Assembly (NCBI RefSeq): GCF_003671715.1
Contig: NZ_RAIF01000031.1
Location: 543,678 to 576,630 of the forward strand
Direction: 5' to 3'
DNA length: 32,953 bases
Source: Streptomyces sp. E2N166
GTDB taxonomy: Bacteria; Actinomycetota; Actinomycetes; Streptomycetales; Streptomycetaceae
The translations under genes and the position numbers were made by a program. The notes beneath the pieces were generated by a model, which was not told the origin of the DNA, did no database searches, and saw nothing but the letters and a program-made list of their open reading frames with translations. Shown here in pieces: positions 1 through 7,591 of the stretch; the stretch's first letter is position 1, and every line of letters begins with the position of its first letter.

Positions 1-1056
1 GGCCGGCCCGGCCCGCCCTTCCCACGGCAGCGGCAGGCCGCTCCGGGGGGACCGCGGCAGGAGTACCTGGACGCCTTCGGCGGGGACGACGACGTCTTCG
101 TGCCCCGCGCCCCACGCCCTGCCCCCGTCTCCCCGCAGCCCGCCGATCCGTACGCGTCCGTCACCGACTGGAGCACCGGGGGCGGGGACGCCGGTGTCAC
201 GGACGCCGACGACGACGCGCCGCCGACCGGTGAACCCGCGCCGGTCAAGGGCGGCAAGGGCAGGACCTTCACCGGCATCGCCGCGGCCGCCGTCACCACC
301 GTGCTGGCGGTCGTCGTGGCCGGCCAGGTCGCCGACGGGGTGGACGGCGACGAGGCGCGCTCGCAGTCCGCCACCGACCAGGCCCGCGACGTCCACGACT
401 CCGCGTCGCGGGCGGACGGACGGCCGACGCCCTCCACCCCCGAGTCCGCGGCACCGCTGACGTACGAGCACAAGATCGAGAAGAGGTACCCGCTCGGCGC
501 CGAGCTCGACGGTTCGGGGAAGTTCGACGCGATCCCCGGCATCGACAAGGGGCCGGGGACGGGGCAGAAGTACACCTACCGCGTGGACGTGGAACAGGGG
601 CTCGGCCTCGACGGGGAACTCTTCGCCGAGGCCGTGCACCGGACGCTCAACGACGACCGGAGCTGGGCCCACAACGGCGCCCGCTCCTTCGAGCGCATCC
701 ACTCCGGGCAGCCCGACTTCGTGATCACGCTGGCCAGCCCCGGCACCACCGCCGACTGGTGCGCCAAGTCGGGCCTGGACACCACCGAGGACAACGTGTC
801 CTGTGACTCGGCCGCCACCGAGCGCGTGATGATCAACGCCTACCGGTGGGCGCAGGGCGCGGAGCCGTACGGCGACGACATCCACGGGTACCGGCAGATG
901 CTGATCAACCACGAGATCGGCCACCGCATCGGCTTCAACCACGTCACCTGCGACAAGGACGGCGAACTCGCCCCGGTCATGCAGCAGCAGACCAAGTTCG
1001 TCGACCACGACGGAATCGACTGCCGTCCGAACCCCTGGGCCTACCCGAACAACTGA
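1..1056 (+). CDS. DUF3152 membrane-anchored protein, 5'-truncated by the window edge
   Basis: The reading frame is open from base 1, so the gene starts upstream; the GTG at 100 is only an internal candidate. The visible order is a Pro/Asp-rich cytoplasmic tail, one membrane helix (Ala/Val-rich, about bases 268-330), a low-complexity Ser/Thr linker, then an extracytoplasmic DUF3152 domain to the stop. The domain carries HEIGHRIGFNH (about bases 910-942), which fits the metzincin zinc pattern HExxHxxGxxH exactly, plus cysteines (WCAKSG, VSCDS, VTCDKD, IDCRPN) that could form disulfides. The family has no firmly assigned function that I know of; a cell-surface metallopeptidase is inferred from the motif. 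Its M. tuberculosis relative (Rv3207c, from memory) also lies next to moeZ, so its place here is ancestral. It could be a non-catalytic zinc protein. Confidence 0.85.
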   Translation, partial: GRPGPPFPRQRQAAPGGPRQEYLDAFGGDDDVFVPRAPRPAPVSPQPADPYASVTDWSTGGGDAGVTDADDDAPPTGEPAPVKGGKGRTFTGIAAAAVTTVLAVVVAGQVADGVDGDEARSQSATDQARDVHDSASRADGRPTPSTPESAAPLTYEHKIEKRYPLGAELDGSGKFDAIPGIDKGPGTGQKYTYRVDVEQGLGLDGELFAEAVHRTLNDDRSWAHNGARSFERIHSGQPDFVITLASPGTTADWCAKSGLDTTEDNVSCDSAATERVMINAYRWAQGAEPYGDDIHGYRQMLINHEIGHRIGFNHVTCDKDGELAPVMQQQTKFVDHDGIDCRPNPWAYPNN

Positions 1057-1156
1057 TCGCGAGCCGTGGCCGCCGCATCACTTGTGGTGACTGTGTGATC
1101 TCTTAGCGCGACCGAACGCGCCCCGCGTGGGAAAGTCACGCCCGTTCACCCCTTCT

Positions 1157-1190
1157 GGTGGCGCGATGGACAACCGTCCATCGCGCCACC
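1157..1190. terminator. 15-bp perfect hairpin between the DUF3152 gene and the glycan operon
   Basis: Left arm 1157-1171 and right arm 1176-1190 are perfectly complementary (15 bp) around the loop AACC. It lies 100 bases after the DUF3152 stop and 81 bases before the glycosyltransferase start. No T-tract follows, which is common for Streptomyces terminators. The inner part, ATGGAC-AACC-GTCCAT, could equally be a DNA operator for the downstream operon. The rest of 1057-1270 shows no gene or clear promoter. Confidence 0.55.
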
Positions 1191-1270
1191 GCCTTGTCCG
1201 CATACCTTCGTCCCGCTGCGAGCCGCCGGGCCAACGACGGCTCCCCAAACGGGAGATCGGGGGTGCGCGC

Positions 1271-3007
1271 GTGCGCATCGGACTGCTTACGGAGGGTGGC
1301 TATCCGTATGTGAGCGGTGAGGCGGGGCTCTGGTGCGATCGGCTCGTGCGCGGGCTCGAGCAGCATGAGTTCGACGTCTACGCGCTCAGCCGCAGCGAGC
1401 GCCAGGAGGCCGAGGGGTGGGTTCCGCTGCCGCCGCAGGTCAGCCGGGTCCGCACCGCGTCGCTGTGGGACTTCGAGGACGACGGGATGGCCCACGGGCG
1501 GCGCGCGCGGCGGCGCTTCGCGGAGTGTTACGGCGAACTGGCCGCGGTCCTGTGCAGGACGGCCCCCGGCAACTCAGCCGCTTACTTGGAGAGGGCGTCG
1601 GGAGGCGCGTCGGAGGGGGAGTCGGCCCTTGAGGCGGACCGTTTCGCCAACGCGCTGTACGGCCTCGCCGAACTCGCCCGCGACAATGGCGGACTGCCCG
1701 CCGCCCTCCGCTCGGAGACCGCCGTACGCGCCCTGGAACGCGCCTGTCGCGCGCCCCGCGCCCACCGCTCCGCACGTGAGGCACGCGTCCCCGACCTGCT
1801 CGCCGTCGCCGCGCGTCTCGAACACGCCCTGCGCCCCCTGTCGCTCGACTGGTACGAGGACGACGGCCTTGGCGCGGTGGACCTGTGCCACGCGGCCTCC
1901 GGCGGCACGGCGGCGCTTCCGGGCCTGCTCGCCCGGCACTTCCGCGACGTGCCCCTGCTGGTGACCGAATACGGGGTGCGGCTGCGGACGCACTACCTCA
2001 CCGAACCCGACGCCCCGCCCGCGATACGGTCCCTGCTGGCCGCCTTCCACGGCCGGCTGGCCGCCGAGACCTACCGGCGTGCGGCCGTGATCACACCCGG
2101 CAACACGCACGCCCGCCGCTGGCAGGAACGCTGCGGGGCCGACCGTGCCAAGCTCCGCACCGTCCACCCGGGTATGGACGCGACTCCCTTCGCCGAGACG
2201 GGGGAGTCGCCGGGGTACGCCGACCCGCACACCCTCGTCTGGGTCGGCCGCGTCGAGCCCGCCAAGGACCTGGTGTCGCTGCTGCACGCCTTCGCGGAGA
2301 TCCGCAAGGCGGAGCCCCGGGCGCGGCTCCGGATCGTCGGCAGCCCCGCCGGCCCCGAGGGCGCGGCCTATCTCGCCCACTGCAAGGGCCTGGCCGCGCA
2401 GCTCTTCCCCGACGAGGCCGACGGCCCGCACGCCGTCGGACGCAACCCGGTGTCCTTCGAGGAGACCGGGGGACCGGAACTGCCGTCCCGCGCCGACGCT
2501 TACGGCGCGGGCGCCCTGGTGGTCCTCTCCAGCGTCGTCGAGGGGTTCCCGTCCGGGCTGGTCGAGGCCATGTTCTGTGGACGCGCGACGGTTTCCACGG
2601 ACGTCGGCGCGGTCGTCGAGGCGATCGGCGGCACCGGCCTCGTCGTGCCGCCGCGCAATCCGCGGGCGCTCGCCGAGGCGTGCGTCGCCCTTCTGCGCGA
2701 CCCCGAGCGCCGTGAGCGACTGGGCGCCGCAGCGCGCGCCCGCGCACTGGAACTGTTCACCGTCGAGCAGAACGTCGCGGCATTTCACGGCATTTACCTG
2801 GAGATCCTCTCGAGTACCCCGGTCCGCCGCGTCGTTTTCGACGACACCGGCGAACCTCTGCCGTTCGCCGTCACCGCCGAGGCCCACGTCCCCGGCCGCT
2901 GGACCGACCCCACGGCCGGTGTCGTGGCCCGGGGCGGCCCCGGCTGGGCCACGGACGCCCCCGTCCGGGCCACCTCCCCGGCCTCCGCGACCGAGGGGGT
3001 CCGATGA
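1271..3007 (+). CDS. PelF-like GT4 glycosyltransferase (DUF3492-type N-terminus)
   Basis: This 578-aa protein should transfer a sugar from an NDP donor in the cytoplasm. The GTG at 1271 is chosen because the protein then begins VRIGLLTEGGYPYVSG, the hallmark N-terminus of the PelF/DUF3492 group; the frame can be extended to 1127, but only through low-quality sequence containing the hairpin. The C-terminal half is a GT-B fold: TLVWVGRVEPAKDL at the start of the donor domain, and EGFPSGLVE followed by AM is the E-x7-E signature. In PelF the family member polymerises a GalNAc/GlcNAc-type glycan from UDP-sugars. An insertion of about 100 residues in the N-terminal half, rich in Arg/Ala, is less conserved-looking. 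The gene overlaps the next one by ATGA, so translation is probably coupled. The GT4 assignment is firm; the PelF-like substrate is an inference. Confidence 0.85.
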   Translation: MRIGLLTEGGYPYVSGEAGLWCDRLVRGLEQHEFDVYALSRSERQEAEGWVPLPPQVSRVRTASLWDFEDDGMAHGRRARRRFAECYGELAAVLCRTAPGNSAAYLERASGGASEGESALEADRFANALYGLAELARDNGGLPAALRSETAVRALERACRAPRAHRSAREARVPDLLAVAARLEHALRPLSLDWYEDDGLGAVDLCHAASGGTAALPGLLARHFRDVPLLVTEYGVRLRTHYLTEPDAPPAIRSLLAAFHGRLAAETYRRAAVITPGNTHARRWQERCGADRAKLRTVHPGMDATPFAETGESPGYADPHTLVWVGRVEPAKDLVSLLHAFAEIRKAEPRARLRIVGSPAGPEGAAYLAHCKGLAAQLFPDEADGPHAVGRNPVSFEETGGPELPSRADAYGAGALVVLSSVVEGFPSGLVEAMFCGRATVSTDVGAVVEAIGGTGLVVPPRNPRALAEACVALLRDPERRERLGAAARARALELFTVEQNVAAFHGIYLEILSSTPVRRVVFDDTGEPLPFAVTAEAHVPGRWTDPTAGVVARGGPGWATDAPVRATSPASATEGVR

Positions 3008-4380
3008 GCGGCCTCGGTGAACTCGACCGGCCCGGAACCCCGGGCAGCCCGGGCGCCTGGGACTCCCCCTCGCGGGAATCCCTGACCGATCCGGTCGCCC
3101 GGGGCGGAGGGGCTGCCGGGGAGCATGCGGTCGCCCAGGGCAGCCCGGTCGCCCGAGGTGGAGGGGCCGCCCAGGGCAGCCCGGTCGCCCAAGGCGGAGC
3201 GGTCGCCCAAGGCGGAGCGGACGACGGTGGCACTGCGGGCGCCCGCCGCGGAGCGGCCGGCGGCGGAGCGGTAGCCGTCGGCAGGGAGTCGGCGTCCGCT
3301 GCGCGCCGTGCCGCCGCGGACCCGGTGAAGGCGCTGATGCACCGTCACCGCGATCTGTGTGAACGTGCCGTGGACCCGCTGGAGATCGCGGCGGGCCTGG
3401 AGGCGCACGGCGTCACCGACCGGACCGCCGCACGCTTCCGCCACCGGGACGTCTTCTCTCTCGCGGAAGAGATGTACGCCCGGGTCCCGCGCGACGGCGA
3501 CACACCCCCGCGCCCCGCGAACCCACCGGCTCCCCGGGTGCGCACCGCCTGGATCGTCCTCGCGCTGCTGCCCGGCGCGCTGTGCGCCGCCGCCGTGGCC
3601 GGCCTGCGTCTGACCGAAGGCCGACCGCGCCTGATCGCGGCCGTCGTCGGCGCCCTCGTGGTCACTCTCGCCCTGCGCGCGGCACTGCGCCGAGGGCCGC
3701 TGAGGGCCGCGACGCGTACCACCGGCACCTGGACCTGCTGGCTCGTCGGCTACGCCCTCCTCGGCGACGGACTGCTCCGCGCCGCTCTCGCCGGCGGTCC
3801 GGACGGCCTGCCCGGCGGCACCGCCGAGGGCCCGTGGCCCGTCGCCGTCGCCCCCGTACTGGCTCTCGCCCTGGCCTGTGCGCCCGCGGCCGCAAGTGCC
3901 CACCTCTTCGCCGTGGGTGCCCGCCGCAAACTGGCAGCCAGCCGTGGCCTGGCCGACTTCTCCGCCTCCGTACGCCCCCTGCTGCTCGGCACGGTCGCCC
4001 TGTTCATGTGCGCCCTGACGGCCCTGGTCGCGCTGACCGGCGCGGTCCTCGCGGAGCCCGCCGCCCATCCCCAGGCACTCACGCTGGGCGCCCTTCTCAT
4101 GCTCGCCCGCCTGCTCACCGTGCACGGCTGCACACACGCCCCCACGCGCGTCCTCACCGCCGCGGCCACCGTCGAGGCGGCGGCCCTGGCCACGCTCTTC
4201 GCCGGTCGCCTCCCCGGCTGCGGCTTCCTCGCCGCCCCCGTGGAGGCCCTGGTCGCCGCCTGCGGTCCGGCCGGTGTCCCGACGGCGGCCTGCGGCGTCG
4301 GCGCGCTGACCCTCCTGGCGCATGCGACCCGCCGCCTGACCAGGGCCTCGGCCCACGCATCGATGGAGCAGCCGCGGTGA
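3004..4380 (+). CDS. Polytopic membrane protein of the glycan operon
   Basis: This 458-aa protein starts at ATG 3004, which overlaps the glycosyltransferase stop (ATGA). Residues 1-100 are low complexity and include a 6-residue repeat of type [PA]VA[RQ]G[GS]. About residues 100-165 form a soluble helical segment (MHRHRDLCERAVDPLEIAAG...). From about residue 178 I count roughly eight hydrophobic helices separated by short Arg-rich loops, running to the C-terminus. I recognise no catalytic motif. Its position between a cytoplasmic glycosyltransferase and an epimerase suggests export or flipping of the glycan, as PelG does in Pel systems, but the sequence does not resemble PelG as I know it. Function unknown; membrane location is well supported. 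Confidence 0.75.
   Translation: MSGLGELDRPGTPGSPGAWDSPSRESLTDPVARGGGAAGEHAVAQGSPVARGGGAAQGSPVAQGGAVAQGGADDGGTAGARRGAAGGGAVAVGRESASAARRAAADPVKALMHRHRDLCERAVDPLEIAAGLEAHGVTDRTAARFRHRDVFSLAEEMYARVPRDGDTPPRPANPPAPRVRTAWIVLALLPGALCAAAVAGLRLTEGRPRLIAAVVGALVVTLALRAALRRGPLRAATRTTGTWTCWLVGYALLGDGLLRAALAGGPDGLPGGTAEGPWPVAVAPVLALALACAPAAASAHLFAVGARRKLAASRGLADFSASVRPLLLGTVALFMCALTALVALTGAVLAEPAAHPQALTLGALLMLARLLTVHGCTHAPTRVLTAAATVEAAALATLFAGRLPGCGFLAAPVEALVAACGPAGVPTAACGVGALTLLAHATRRLTRASAHASMEQPR
3091..3216 (+). repeat. 18-bp tandem repeat within the membrane-protein gene
   Basis: Units of about 18 bp with core CGGTCGCCC recur at 3091, 3127, 3145, 3163 (diverged), 3181 and 3199, exactly in register; the unit at 3109 has decayed. 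They encode the 6-residue repeat [PA]VA[RQ]G[GS] in the N-terminal cytoplasmic tail. Near-identical neighbouring units (3181 and 3199) suggest recent slippage or unequal exchange. Confidence 0.8.
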
Positions 4381-4438
4381 CCGCGCGCCCCCGGACAACC
4401 CCCCACACGTCCGCATCACCCTCCGAAGGAGCCCCCAG

Positions 4439-4486
4439 ATGACCACCTCCCGACCCGACGCCTCGGCACCGGGAGCAGCCCGATGA
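4439..4486 (+). CDS. Possible 15-codon leader ORF
   Basis: ATG 4439 is preceded by the good ribosome-binding site GAAGGAG (4425-4431) with 7-base spacing. The ORF encodes MTTSRPDASAPGAAR, and its TGA overlaps the epimerase ATG at 4483 as ATGA. The epimerase itself has no convincing ribosome-binding site of its own, so the tiny ORF may serve to deliver ribosomes by coupling. It could also be the decayed start of a longer gene. No function is implied for the peptide. Confidence 0.35.
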   Translation: MTTSRPDASAPGAAR

Positions 4487-5541
4487 GAGTCCTGCTGATC
4501 GGAGCCAACGGCTACATCGGCCGCTTCGTCGCCGACCGTCTGCTCGCCGACCCGGCCGTCCAGCTCACCGCCCTCGGCCGCGGTGACGACGCCGACGTCC
4601 GCTTCGACCTCGCCACCGGAAGCCCCGGCGCCCTCACCCGCTTCCTCGACGCGGTCCATCCCGGCGTCGTCGTCAACTGCGCCGGCGCCACCCGGGGCGG
4701 CGCCCGCGAACTCACCCGGCACAACACCGTCGCCGTCGCCACCGTCTGCGAGGCCCTGCGCCGCAGCGGCTGCGGCGCCCGCCTGGTGCAGGTCGGCTGC
4801 AGTGCGGAGTACGGCCCCAGCCAGCCCGGCTCCTCCACCGCGGAGGACGCCGTGCCCCGCCCCGGCGGCCCCTACGGCGTCAGCAAGCTCGCCGCGACCG
4901 AACTGGTCCTCGGCTCCGGCCTGGACGCCGTCGTCCTGCGTGTCTTCTCGCCCGCCGGTCCCGGTACCCCCGCCGGCTCCCCGCTGGGCCGCCTCGCCGA
5001 GGCCATGCGCCGCGCGATGCAGTCCGGCGACGGTGAACTCCGCCTCGGCGGCCTCGGTGCCCAGCGTGACTTCATCGACGTCCGCGACGTCGCCCGCGCC
5101 GTCCACGCCGCCTCGCTGTCCGCCGCCCAGGGCGTCATCAACATCGGCTCCGGCCGCGCCGTCCGCCTGCGCGACGCCGCCGCCACCCTCGCCCGCGTGG
5201 CCGGATACGGCGGTGCCCTGCACGAACTCGACGGACCGCCCGGCGCACCGCGGCCCACCATCGGCCACCCACGTACCGAAACCATGGGCCACCGCGTCGA
5301 CTCCCTGGGCCACCACCGCACCGACGCTCTCGGCCATCACCGACCGGAGCCCCTCGGGAACCGCGGCGACCGTGCCGACGCGGAGCACGCGGCCCCGGTC
5401 GCCTACCCCTACCCGGACGGCTGCGGCAGTTGGCAGCAGGCCGATGTGCGCACCGCACGCGACCGGCTCGGCTGGCGGCCCCGGATCGGCCTCGAAGAGT
5501 CCCTCGCAGACATCTGGATGGAGGCGGCATGCCGTATCTGA
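4483..5541 (+). CDS. NAD-dependent NDP-sugar epimerase/dehydratase (extended SDR)
   Basis: This 352-aa extended short-chain dehydrogenase/reductase probably converts an NDP-hexose, for example by C4 epimerisation. The NAD-binding loop GANGYIG lies at residues 8-14, the active-site Ser is in QVGCSAEYG, and YGVSK supplies the Tyr and Lys. FIDVRDVARAV and INIGSG are typical of UDP-glucose 4-epimerase relatives. Residues 259-296 are an unusual His/Gly-rich run of LGHHRTDA-like units placed shortly before the C-terminal substrate-binding part (DVRTARDRLGWRPRIGLEE). Its stop overlaps the next gene by 13 bases. Context suggests it supplies the sugar nucleotide for the PelF-like transferase, much as PelX does in Pel clusters; the actual sugar cannot be read from sequence. 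Confidence 0.85.
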   Translation: MRVLLIGANGYIGRFVADRLLADPAVQLTALGRGDDADVRFDLATGSPGALTRFLDAVHPGVVVNCAGATRGGARELTRHNTVAVATVCEALRRSGCGARLVQVGCSAEYGPSQPGSSTAEDAVPRPGGPYGVSKLAATELVLGSGLDAVVLRVFSPAGPGTPAGSPLGRLAEAMRRAMQSGDGELRLGGLGAQRDFIDVRDVARAVHAASLSAAQGVINIGSGRAVRLRDAAATLARVAGYGGALHELDGPPGAPRPTIGHPRTETMGHRVDSLGHHRTDALGHHRPEPLGNRGDRADAEHAAPVAYPYPDGCGSWQQADVRTARDRLGWRPRIGLEESLADIWMEAACRI

Positions 5542-6278
5542 CCAGCACCAAAGCGGGCACCGCGAGCACCGACGTCCGCACCGGCCTGGGAGTCCCGGGT
5601 CTGGCGCACCCGCTCGTCGCGCCCGGCGAGTGGTCCGGCCTCACCTGCCCGGGCACCCCTCTGCACTGGGTCGTCCTCAACGTCGCCGACGGCCCCGGCG
5701 CGCACCCCGACCCACGCTGCCTGGACGCCGTCGGACGCCTGCGCAACGCGGGCGTCCGCGTCCTCGGCCACCTCGACGCCGCGTACGGGGCCCGGAGCTT
5801 CGGCGCGCTGATCTCCGACGCGCACCGACACCTCGACTGGTACCAGGTCGACGGCTTCCTCCTCGACCGCTGCCCGTCCGGACGGGCCGCGCTCCCCGAG
5901 GTCCGCCGCACCGTCACCACCCTCCGAGTGATCCGTGACGGTGCCCACATCGTCCTCGGCCACGGCACTCACCCCTACCCCGGTTATGCCGAGAACGCCG
6001 ACCAGCTCGTGACCTTCGCGGGCGCCTGGAGCGACTACCGCTGGTCCCAGGCGGCGGAGTGGAGCGCCGACTATCCGCCCGAGCGCTTCTGCCACTTCGT
6101 GCACGGCGTCCCGCGCGGGCATCTGGAGGAGGCGCTGCGCATCGCCCGCTGGCAGGGCGCCGCGACGATCTACTTCACCGACCGCACTGACCGGGGCGGC
6201 AGGATCGACCCCTGGGAGACGATGCCCGGCTACTGGGACGAAATCGTCTCGCGAGTCGGGACGGGTGTCTCGGAATGA
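5529..6278 (+). CDS. Spherulation-specific family 4 (GH135/Sph3-like) protein
   Basis: ATG 5529 inside the end of the epimerase gene gives 249 aa; the frame extends to 5430 but only in sequence that is the epimerase in another frame. The family pattern is clear: HPLVAPGEWSGL near residue 30, HWVVLNVADGPG at 46-57, AGVRVLGHLDAAYGAR at 74-89, WYQVDGFLLDR at 104-114, and a late beta strand TIYFTDRT. Spherulin-4 domains form TIM barrels; fungal Sph3 (GH135) cuts galactosaminogalactan. As I recall the family, the barrel strand ends in Asp-Glu; here it is Asp113-Arg114, so activity may be altered. No signal peptide is visible, so it should be cytoplasmic, unlike Sph3. It closes the four-gene operon and probably trims or binds the glycan. 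The moeZ promoter begins inside its stop region. Confidence 0.75.
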   Translation: MPYLTSTKAGTASTDVRTGLGVPGLAHPLVAPGEWSGLTCPGTPLHWVVLNVADGPGAHPDPRCLDAVGRLRNAGVRVLGHLDAAYGARSFGALISDAHRHLDWYQVDGFLLDRCPSGRAALPEVRRTVTTLRVIRDGAHIVLGHGTHPYPGYAENADQLVTFAGAWSDYRWSQAAEWSADYPPERFCHFVHGVPRGHLEEALRIARWQGAATIYFTDRTDRGGRIDPWETMPGYWDEIVSRVGTGVSE

Positions 6279-6297
6279 AAAAGGCCGTGGCAGTGTT
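6272..6297 (+). promoter_or_regulatory. Sigma-R promoter of moeZ
   Basis: GGAAT (6272-6276), an 18-base spacer, then GTT (6295-6297) is an exact match to the Streptomyces sigma-R consensus GGAAT-N18-GTT. Transcription would begin near 6304, about 38 bases before the moeZ GTG. The -35 element overlaps the stop codon of the preceding gene. moeZ/moeB belongs to the sigma-R regulon of S. coelicolor as I recall it, which agrees. Confidence 0.85.
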
Positions 6298-6341
6298 ACT
6301 GGCAGAACAACCGTAATCACTGACCGACCAACGGAGTCCCC

Positions 6342-7520
6342 GTGTCGCTGCCACCCCTGGTCGAGCCGGCCCCCGAGCTCACCGTAGACGAGGTCCGCAG
6401 GTACTCCCGCCACCTGATCATCCCCGACGTGGGGATGGACGGGCAGAAGCGGCTGAAGAACGCCAAGGTGCTCGCCGTGGGCGCGGGCGGCCTCGGCTCG
6501 CCGACCCTGATGTATCTGGCGGCGGCCGGTGTCGGCACGCTCGGCATCGTGGAGTTCGACGAGGTCGACGAGTCGAACCTGCAGCGGCAGGTCATCCACA
6601 GCCAGGCCGACATCGGCCGGTCCAAGGCCGAGTCCGCCCGCGACACCATCAAGGGCATCAACCCGTACGTGGACGTGGTCCTTCACCAGGAGCGGCTCGA
6701 GGCCGACAACGTGATGGACATCTTCAGCCAGTACGACCTGATCGTCGACGGTACGGACAACTTCGCGACCCGCTACCTGGTCAACGACGCCTGCGTGCTG
6801 CTGAACAAGCCCTACGTCTGGGGTTCGATCTACCGCTTCGACGGCCAGGCCTCCGTCTTCTGGTCCGAGCACGGCCCCTGCTACCGCTGCCTGTACCCGG
6901 AGCCCCCGCCCCCCGGCATGGTCCCCTCCTGCGCCGAGGGCGGCGTCCTGGGCGTGCTGTGCGCGTCCATCGGCTCCATCCAGACCAACGAGGCCATCAA
7001 GCTCCTCGCGGGCATCGGCGAGCCGCTGGTCGGCCGCCTGATGATCTACGACGCCCTGGAGATGCAGTACCGCCAGGTCAAGGTCCGCAAGGACCCCGAC
7101 TGCGCGGTCTGCGGTGAGAACCCGACCGTCACCGAGCTCATCGACTACGAGGCCTTCTGCGGCGTCGTGTCCGAGGAGGCCCAGGCGGCGGCCGCCGACT
7201 CCACGATCACTCCCAAGCAGCTCAAGGAGTGGATCGACGACGGCGAGAACATCGAGCTCATCGACGTCCGCGAGCCGAACGAGTTCGAGATCGTCTCCAT
7301 TCCGGGCGCCCGGCTGATCCCCAAGAACGAGTTCCTCATGGGCTCGGCCCTGGAGAGCCTCCCGCAGGACAAGAAGATTGTCTTGAACTGCAAGACGGGT
7401 GTCCGTAGTGCGGAAGTACTGGCGGTCCTCAAGTCCGCCGGCTTCTCGGACGCCGTCCACGTGGGCGGCGGCGTGATCGGCTGGGTCAACCAGATCGAGC
7501 CGGCCAAGCCGGTCTACTGA
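6342..7520 (+). CDS. moeZ: MoeZ: E1-like adenylyltransferase/sulfurtransferase with rhodanese domain
   Basis: This 392-aa ThiF/MoeB-type enzyme activates the C-terminal Gly-Gly of small sulfur-carrier proteins (MoaD, ThiS and CysO types) with ATP and loads sulfur from its rhodanese domain. Visible features are the nucleotide loop GAGGLGSPT near residue 50, the zinc pairs CYRC and CAVC, and after a linker (about residue 285 onward) a rhodanese domain with the catalytic Cys in LNCKTGVRSAE (about residue 350). GTG 6342 fits the family start, with CGGAG upstream. The gene is separated from the glycan operon by its own sigma-R promoter, so it responds to thiol stress rather than to the operon. In actinobacteria one MoeZ serves molybdopterin, thiamine, cysteine and thiosugar pathways. 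The gene ends at a strong bidirectional terminator. Confidence 0.95.
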   Translation: MSLPPLVEPAPELTVDEVRRYSRHLIIPDVGMDGQKRLKNAKVLAVGAGGLGSPTLMYLAAAGVGTLGIVEFDEVDESNLQRQVIHSQADIGRSKAESARDTIKGINPYVDVVLHQERLEADNVMDIFSQYDLIVDGTDNFATRYLVNDACVLLNKPYVWGSIYRFDGQASVFWSEHGPCYRCLYPEPPPPGMVPSCAEGGVLGVLCASIGSIQTNEAIKLLAGIGEPLVGRLMIYDALEMQYRQVKVRKDPDCAVCGENPTVTELIDYEAFCGVVSEEAQAAAADSTITPKQLKEWIDDGENIELIDVREPNEFEIVSIPGARLIPKNEFLMGSALESLPQDKKIVLNCKTGVRSAEVLAVLKSAGFSDAVHVGGGVIGWVNQIEPAKPVY

Positions 7521-7545
7521 CCGGTCCCCGAACCCGTTCTCCGGA

Positions 7546-7588
7546 CGGCGGGGGTTTCGTGCACCGCGGGTGCCCGAAGCCCCCGCCG
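7546..7588. terminator. Bidirectional terminator between moeZ and the peptidase gene
   Basis: Arms 7546-7559 and 7575-7588 pair over 14 bp with one G-U, and a second hairpin (GCACC-GCG-GGTGC, 7561-7573) fills the loop. It sits between convergent stops at 7520 and 7592, so it can serve both genes. Confidence 0.8.
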
Positions 7589-7591
7589 CCG

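Noticed and set aside
2794..5388. 864-codon open frame on the minus strand opposite the glycan operon
   Set aside because: Low-complexity translation antisense to three supported genes.
6275..6316. 13-codon ORF (MKKAVAVLLAEQP) with a TTA codon overlapping the spherulin-like stop
   Set aside because: The bases are fully explained by the sigma-R promoter of moeZ, whose -10 GTT includes part of the TTA; no ribosome-binding site.
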